A DNA stretch of 12,240 bases from JASFTV01 sp050050615 (GTDB taxonomy: Bacteria > Desulfobacterota > DSM-4660 > Desulfatiglandales > HGW-15), in the NCBI GenBank assembly GCA_050050615.1, contig JASFTV010000080.1, positions 1 through 12,240 on the forward strand, read 5' to 3'. Under the pieces are notes generated by a model. It saw only the letters and a program-made list of their open reading frames with translations, had not been told where the DNA came from and searched no databases. Every line of letters begins with the position of its first letter. Position 1 is the stretch's first letter. Shown here piece by piece: positions 7,945 through 12,240 of the stretch. Position numbers and translations under genes: made by a program.

Positions 7945-9926
7945 AATTCATCCAATCCAATAAAAACGGATTCCTCGGCGGATTCACTGGCATGTTCCAG
8001 TGGAAGTTCAACGATAAATGTGGTGCCGCCCTCAGGAGGGCATTCGAAGTACAAATGACCCCCATGGATTTTTATGATATTTTGCGAGATGCTCAAGCCC
8101 AAACCTGTTCCTCTACCGACCGGTTTGGTGGTGAAAAAGATATCAAAGACCCTATCCCTGAGTTCTTCTGGAATGCCCGATCCGGTGTCCGAGACTTCGA
8201 TGATGAATGTGGAGCGATCCTGGTCGCAATGGGCCCCTATTTCTAATTTGCCTTTTCCTTCCATGGCATCCGCAGCGTTGATGAACAGATTTGTAAAGAC
8301 CTGCTGCAGTTGACTCATATCCCCTACCACATTCGGCATGCCTTGCTCGATCTCCGTTGAAACCTCGATGTCCTGAAAATACGCCTTGTTTATCAGAAGC
8401 CCCAGACACTTGTTCAGCAAATTTTCCAGGCTGAACGAAGAGACTTTACCTGCGGACTTTCGGCTGAACTCAAGCAGGTCGGAGACAATGCTTTTGCAGC
8501 GCAAGGTCTGATCAATGATTTCCTGAAGATCCTTGGAATAGTCCGGGTTATCCTTGAGGTTTCCCATGAGCAGTTCAGCGTAAATCAGGATAGCGGAAAG
8601 GGGATTGTTGATCTCATGAGCAACCCCGGCGGCCATTCGGCCTATGGAGGCGATCTTTTGCGACTGGATCAGTTGAATGTTCGCATCTTCAAGTTCCTTC
8701 CTCATTTTGAGAATTTCTCTCATGTCCGTAAATATGCCAACACTGCCTATCTCTTTACCGTTTATGGTAATAATGGAGGCGGTCAGGGTGACGGGGATTT
8801 CTTCACCCCCTTTGGTGGTAACGGTCATGCTGGTCGGGTTCAATTTTCCGGGTGGCCCATAATGCTCACTGCGCATCTTTCTCATGTTCTCTTTGGCGAC
8901 GTCTATATCATAAAAGCTGCTCAAATGACCCCGGTTGATGATCTCACTTGCCGAATACCCTGTGAGTTGCTCCATACCTTCGTTGAAGATGAGTACATTG
9001 CCTTTGGTGTCCACAACGACAATGCCGTCCACCGTACTCTGGATCACCTTCTCGAAAAAAGTGTTAGATTTCTGAACCTCCCGTTGAAGCCTCATTCTCT
9101 CGGTCACATCCCGGGATGCCTCCAGAATTTGCGTGACCTCGCCATTCTCATTGTAGATGGGGGCTATGGTGACCACATCGAAGCGCGCCTCTCCGTGCTC
9201 ATCCTGATATTCCTGGTAGGTGCTTATAAGGCCTTTTTTCTTGATCTCCTTCAGTCGATTGGTAAGAAAACAGTCCTTGCCCAATTCATTACAGGGCTTA
9301 TCCAGCCCATATCTCACCTCATAGCAATGCTTGCCAAGAACGTCGTCATAGGTGAGCCCGTGTTCCCTGAGAAAGGTTTGGTTGACACGGTCGATCCTCA
9401 TGTCCATGCCCACCACCATAATACGATAGGGGAGGGAATCGAGTATCACCTGCGTCCGTTCTCTACTTCTTTCCTGGTATCGTTGTCGCTCTCTTTCCAG
9501 TTCCGCCTTCTCCATCTCTATCTGGATGAGGTCCCAAAGCAGTCTTGTGGCTTTGTGGTCTAAGACAGAGACACCGGACGGTCTTTTTTCATAAATTTTG
9601 TCTCTAACCTTGTTGGAACCTGTGAGTTCAATGATCAAATTCAGGCCTTCGAGGTTGAAAAGCTGTTCCATGTCGGTGGTCGCGAAAAGATTGAGCGCCT
9701 TTGCATGGCGTAGCCCGGGCGCTTCTGGATTGACGTCTGATACGCCCAGAATGTTCATCCTCATCGTCAAAAGGCGATCATCGTCCAGAAGGCGGAGAAG
9801 GTCATAGCAGGCTTTCCCACCCCCAACGATGGCCACGTTGAGGGGGATTTCGGCTTGTCTGCCGCGCCGGATCTGAACCGCTTCTCCGGTCTTCTCAGAC
9901 ACCTTTTTTGGAGGGGAGTGTTCCAA
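7941..9926 (-). CDS. Sensor histidine kinase with N-terminal Rossmann-like domain and two PAS domains
   Basis: 661-aa soluble kinase. Residues about 29-130 look like an NAD(P)-binding Rossmann fold: NVAIVGGGKACYDLL, then ILGVSDVNPEAPGLRHA, FATTDMEQL and LNLIIELTGS, in the order seen in dehydrogenase-like domains. A charged coiled-coil linker (about 135-158) follows. PAS1 (about 158-280) carries Cys201, Cys212 and Cys219 (HCYEVRYGLDKPCNELGKDCF spans 200-220). PAS2 is about 288-405. The HisKA domain has His437 (GVAHEINNPLS). The HATPase has NLFINAADAM, DTGSGIP and GTGLGLS. The start is TTG 9926: an in-frame TGA lies immediately upstream, so it cannot begin earlier, but no clear ribosome binding site is visible and a later start is possible. 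The stop overlaps the next kinase gene. A role in sensing redox or nicotinamide state is inferred from the Rossmann and Cys-PAS regions, not shown. Confidence 0.9.
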   Translation of the reverse strand: MEHSPPKKVSEKTGEAVQIRRGRQAEIPLNVAIVGGGKACYDLLRLLDDDRLLTMRMNILGVSDVNPEAPGLRHAKALNLFATTDMEQLFNLEGLNLIIELTGSNKVRDKIYEKRPSGVSVLDHKATRLLWDLIQIEMEKAELERERQRYQERSRERTQVILDSLPYRIMVVGMDMRIDRVNQTFLREHGLTYDDVLGKHCYEVRYGLDKPCNELGKDCFLTNRLKEIKKKGLISTYQEYQDEHGEARFDVVTIAPIYNENGEVTQILEASRDVTERMRLQREVQKSNTFFEKVIQSTVDGIVVVDTKGNVLIFNEGMEQLTGYSASEIINRGHLSSFYDIDVAKENMRKMRSEHYGPPGKLNPTSMTVTTKGGEEIPVTLTASIITINGKEIGSVGIFTDMREILKMRKELEDANIQLIQSQKIASIGRMAAGVAHEINNPLSAILIYAELLMGNLKDNPDYSKDLQEIIDQTLRCKSIVSDLLEFSRKSAGKVSSFSLENLLNKCLGLLINKAYFQDIEVSTEIEQGMPNVVGDMSQLQQVFTNLFINAADAMEGKGKLEIGAHCDQDRSTFIIEVSDTGSGIPEELRDRVFDIFFTTKPVGRGTGLGLSISQNIIKIHGGHLYFECPPEGGTTFIVELPLEHASESAEESVFIGLDEL

Positions 9927-9962
9927 TCAAACACCATGCTAAGATAATTTAGAGAATGCTGC

Positions 9963-10223
9963 CTAAGGGTTTTTCTCAATGTTTAGGCGGCCAAGGACTT
10001 TTTCTTCCAAATCTTCAGCGATCTTTTTCATGGCTTGACTTTCAGGGATAGGGCCCGAGTTGTTCCATCCCTTATGAAGGGCCTGTTCTTTCTTTTCCCT
10101 GAATTGCTGAACACTGGAAGCCATGGACTTCCAGAGAAATAGTTTTTGGAGAATGTGGCGTTCTGGCGCAGTTAAGTCTTTTTCGGTGTCAAAGGATTCG
10201 CCGTTTTTTGTAGTAAAAATCAT
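9963..10223 (-). CDS. Small conserved-looking protein of unknown function (86 aa)
   Basis: I do not recognise this protein. It is 86 aa, hydrophilic and charged, without signal peptide, membrane segment or cysteine. The middle (FLWKSMASSVQQFREKKEQAL) is probably helical, as is the Lys/Glu-rich C-terminal part (MKKIAEDLEEKVLGRL). It lies 36 nt upstream of the sensor kinase on the same strand, so it may be the first gene of that unit. An in-frame stop precedes the ATG by four codons. No good ribosome binding site is seen; GGAG lies about 20 nt upstream, too far. The reading frame looks protein-like and no other frame in the stretch is better, but expression is not certain. Confidence 0.55.
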   Translation of the reverse strand: MIFTTKNGESFDTEKDLTAPERHILQKLFLWKSMASSVQQFREKKEQALHKGWNNSGPIPESQAMKKIAEDLEEKVLGRLNIEKNP

Positions 10224-10577
10224 AGATTGCGAATTCTATTGTGGCTCCATGGAATTAGTCGCAAGATGGCGGGACAGCCTCATAGCGCCGTAGGATGGGG
10301 TGCAGACGAAAGTGTTGGATCGCATATATCAGATAAGAGCACACAGGGCAAACCATATTTCCCCCCTCTCAGCTGCGCCCGAATCCCGTCCTTTGAGTCC
10401 CCACAAACTCGATTAATAGGGTGACCGTATTCTAGTATTCTGTATCGCAAATAACTTGACATATTTCAATCGCAGCGGGCGCCGACGGTCCCCGGTCGTC
10501 ATTGTCATTTGGATAAGTTATTTCTCTTACAACACACTAGCACAAGCGGAGAAAATCTTCAGGATCCTAGGCAGACA
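10224..10577. other. 354-bp intergenic region, no supported gene
   Basis: Between the metF stop and the 86-aa gene I see no convincing coding region; the two 60-65-aa open frames overlap each other on opposite strands and resemble nothing. I see no clear terminator for metF: the GC-rich patch near 10475-10500 can form only short stems and has no T-run. A weak minus-strand promoter-like pair (TTGAAA 10469-10464, 17 nt, GATACA 10446-10441) could serve the kinase unit, which would give a leader of about 210 nt. Confidence 0.4.
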
Positions 10578-11510
10578 TCAAACCCTGGGTCTTGGGAGAA
10601 CCCCCGCCCTTTCAGCAATCTCCGGGACCCTGTGCTCCCATTCGATCGCCATGAGATGGACGCCGGCAACCCCTTCCGTCTGTTTGAATTCTTCGATCTG
10701 TTCCACTGCAAACTTGATGCCTTCTTCAGCCACTTTCCCTTTACCGGCTCCCCTCAGTCTTTTGATGAGGGGCTCCGGAACATCCATGCCAGGAACGGCT
10801 TTCGCCATATACTGGGCCATACCGACGCTCTTCATGGGGGTAACGCCCGCCAGGATGTAGCATTTTTCATGCAGCCCCATGTCGACGGCCCTCTTCATGA
10901 ATTCCCTGAATTTCTCCATGTTGTAGATGCACTGTGTCTGAATGAAGTCAGCGCCTGCGGCAATCTTCATGGCAAGCCGATGGACCCTGAATTCGAAGGG
11001 CTCCGCAAAGGGGTTGGATGCGGCCCCAATAAGGATTTTGGGTGGCACATCGATATCCTCATCATTCATAAATTTGCCTTCGTCGCGCATCTTCTTGACC
11101 AGAGCGATGAGCTGCATAGAGTCTATGTCATAAACATTCTTGGCTTGGGGATGGTTCCCGAAGGTCTGATGATCACCGGAAAGACAGAGCATATTTCGGA
11201 TACCCATGGCGTAAACGCCCAGAATGTCGCTCTGTATGGCCAGGCGGTTCCTGTCCCTGCAGACCATCTGGAAATTAGGTTCCAGATTCTCCTGGATTAG
11301 AATGATAGAGGCGGCCCAACTTGACATCCTGACCACGGCGGTCTGATTATCGGTAATATTGACTGCATCCACCATTCCCTTGAGGTGGGCCATTTTCTCC
11401 TTGAGGTGATCCACATTGGCGCCTTTGGGAGGCCCGCATTCCCCGGTAAAAGCGAAGTGCCCTGCTTTCAACACCTTTTCAAGATTGCTTCCTGATTTCA
11501 GATCCTTCAT
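10578..11510 (-). CDS. metF: Methylenetetrahydrofolate reductase, MetF subunit (paralogue 2)
   Basis: 310-aa MetF with the complete expected residue set: Glu24 (GECGPP), Asp113 (LCLSGDHQ) and Gln193 (FIQTQC), numbered the same as in the copy at 137-1072. Long identical stretches such as NITDNQT, QSDILG, MRDEGKF, YILAGVTP and VPGMDVP show recent common descent. The proteins differ mainly in the N-terminal third and in the helix after VPGMDVP. The ATG overlaps the metV stop (ATGA), and the AGGGAGGA ribosome binding site is embedded in the last codons of metV, exactly as in the other pair. It probably works with that MetV. Why two copies exist (different partners, opposite pathway directions, or different regulation) is not visible here. 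Confidence 0.95.
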   Translation of the reverse strand: MKDLKSGSNLEKVLKAGHFAFTGECGPPKGANVDHLKEKMAHLKGMVDAVNITDNQTAVVRMSSWAASIILIQENLEPNFQMVCRDRNRLAIQSDILGVYAMGIRNMLCLSGDHQTFGNHPQAKNVYDIDSMQLIALVKKMRDEGKFMNDEDIDVPPKILIGAASNPFAEPFEFRVHRLAMKIAAGADFIQTQCIYNMEKFREFMKRAVDMGLHEKCYILAGVTPMKSVGMAQYMAKAVPGMDVPEPLIKRLRGAGKGKVAEEGIKFAVEQIEEFKQTEGVAGVHLMAIEWEHRVPEIAERAGVLPRPRV

Positions 11511-12175
11511 GGCACCAATTCCTCCCTCACGCTCTTGCGGGGTCCTCCGTGTCTGGCGCTACGCCAATCTTTAGCAGGCTTCGCTTGCAACAAATCATCC
11601 AGGCGGCCCTTTTCCATTTTCTTTCTCACGATTTCATCCCAGATGCAGGAGACTTCCTTGGAAATTTCGCACTTGCCGTTCGCCGAGCCCCCGCACGGGC
11701 CGTGGAGGAGGCTTTTGGAACACCTGGCAACCGGGCACATACCGTCATAATAATGGATAACACAGGTCCCGCAACCGGCACACCGTTCCGACCACACACC
11801 GTGCTGCGTTGCTCCACCAAAAAAAGTGGTGTTCACCGCAGGGAAAAAACGCTGGTTGGGATAGGCTTCTGATAAGAACTGGGGCCCGACCCCACAGGCC
11901 ATAGAGATCACGGCATCATATTGATCTACCAAGTCTTTTACCTCTTCAATATATTCTGGGTCGCATTGTCTTTCCAATGTTTTCTCATCCACCTCCAAGG
12001 GGCGACCTTCCTTTTTCCGCGCAATTTTCAAGATAGAGGCAAGAATACCCGCCTCCTTCGAGCCCCCCACATTGCAAACTGTCACGCAACCCTTACATCC
12101 CAAAACCAGGACCTTATCGCAATCCTTGACCATGTCCAGTATCTCTTCAAGGGGCTTTCGATCAGCAACTATCAT
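11507..12175 (-). CDS. metV: MetV, cysteine-rich partner subunit of methylenetetrahydrofolate reductase (paralogue 2)
   Basis: 222 aa, the same length as the copy at 1069-1737, and it aligns without gaps. All family cysteines are conserved: GCKGCVTVC (27, 30, 34), RQCD (71), ACG (94), RCAGCGTC (132, 135, 138), CPVARC (147, 152), GPCGGS (161), and Cys169 and Cys177. Cys117 of the other copy is Thr here. The start ATG 12175 is preceded by AGAGGTGAACC, a good ribosome binding site, 11 nt after the stop of the upstream mvhD-like gene. The stop overlaps metF (ATGA). Predicted to relay electrons between MetF and MvhD or another carrier. Confidence 0.94.
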   Translation of the reverse strand: MIVADRKPLEEILDMVKDCDKVLVLGCKGCVTVCNVGGSKEAGILASILKIARKKEGRPLEVDEKTLERQCDPEYIEEVKDLVDQYDAVISMACGVGPQFLSEAYPNQRFFPAVNTTFFGGATQHGVWSERCAGCGTCVIHYYDGMCPVARCSKSLLHGPCGGSANGKCEISKEVSCIWDEIVRKKMEKGRLDDLLQAKPAKDWRSARHGGPRKSVREELVP

Positions 12176-12186
12176 GGTTCACCTCT

Positions 12187-12240
12187 TCAAGCAGCTTTTT
12201 CCATCTTAACGGGGCTGGGGCCCAAGGCTTTTACTCTCTC
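12187..12240 (-). CDS. mvhD: C-terminal end of a second MvhD-like protein (cut by window edge)
   Basis: The last 17 codons before a TGA read ERVKALGPSPVKMEKAA. They match the C-terminus of the complete MvhD in this window (EKIKAMGPNPIRLAKKKLAA). The 11-nt spacing to metV and the order mvhD-metV-metF support it. The gene continues beyond 12240. Whether this copy also has a selenocysteine cannot be seen because its N-terminus is outside the window. Confidence 0.8.
   Translation of the reverse strand, partial: ERVKALGPSPVKMEKAA

Noticed and set aside
8616..9563. 315-aa plus-strand open frame
   Set aside because: It is antisense to the PAS and kinase domains of the sensor kinase, which are unmistakable; no independent protein signature.
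10227..10462. Small open frames of 60-65 aa on both strands in the intergenic region
   Set aside because: They overlap each other, lack ribosome binding sites and resemble no protein.
10456..10469. TTGA-N6-TCAA repeat as a shared operator with the GTTGAA-AG-TTCAAC repeat at 6371-6384
   Set aside because: Half-site spacing differs (6 versus 4 nt) and the halves are short and common; chance is a sufficient explanation.
10456..10484. Plus-strand promoter from the perfect TTGACA at 10456
   Set aside because: The position of the -10 box, 17 nt downstream, is GC-rich, and no plus-strand gene follows.
1..12240. CRISPR array, insertion sequence, tRNA or rRNA genes
   Set aside because: No regularly spaced repeats, transposase-like frame, terminal inverted repeats or cloverleaf/rRNA sequence were seen on either strand.

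Overview
All genes that can be supported in this window lie on the minus strand, so transcription runs from high to low coordinates. The content (two MetV-MetF pairs, a very long HdrA, an MvhD, and selenocysteine codons) suggests an anaerobe using the methyl branch of the Wood-Ljungdahl (acetyl-CoA) pathway. A sulfate-reducing or syntrophic member of the Desulfobacterota is most likely. That assignment is inferred from gene content and protein flavour; no phylogenetic marker is present.

Layout in transcription order. (1) 12240-10578: the 3' end of an mvhD-like gene, then metV and metF, tightly coupled (11-nt gap, then ATGA overlap). (2) 10577-10224: a 354-bp stretch without a convincing gene. 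(3) 10223-6466: an 86-aa protein of unknown function, a 661-aa sensor histidine kinase with an unusual N-terminal Rossmann-like domain, and a 492-aa receiver-PAS-histidine kinase hybrid. This unit ends at a clear intrinsic terminator (6424-6397). (4) 6264-137: a probable five-gene operon with a divergent metF paralogue, hdrA, mvhD, metV and metF. (5) 136-1: no supported gene.

The main result is that hdrA and mvhD of the second operon each contain one in-frame TGA that an ordinary ORF caller reads as a stop. In both, the reading frame and family homology continue unbroken across the TGA. The TGA sits where the family has a conserved cysteine (NDCSM-U-ILSPK in HdrA, CCQF-U-GYTAAD in MvhD). A hairpin with a G-containing apical loop lies about 20 nt downstream, as expected for a bacterial SECIS element. 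They are therefore annotated as full-length selenoproteins: HdrA of 1014 aa (5324-2280, Sec64) and MvhD of 143 aa (2280-1849, Sec16).

Working model (inference): MetF reduces methylene-tetrahydrofolate, or runs in reverse. MetV couples it to an Fe-S/flavin relay formed by MvhD and HdrA, as in the MetVF-HdrABC-MvhD enzyme of Moorella thermoacetica. Here the relay carries selenocysteine in two adjacent subunits. HdrB and HdrC are not in the window. A second mvhD-metV-metF module and a possibly redox-sensing two-component system lie next to the complex.
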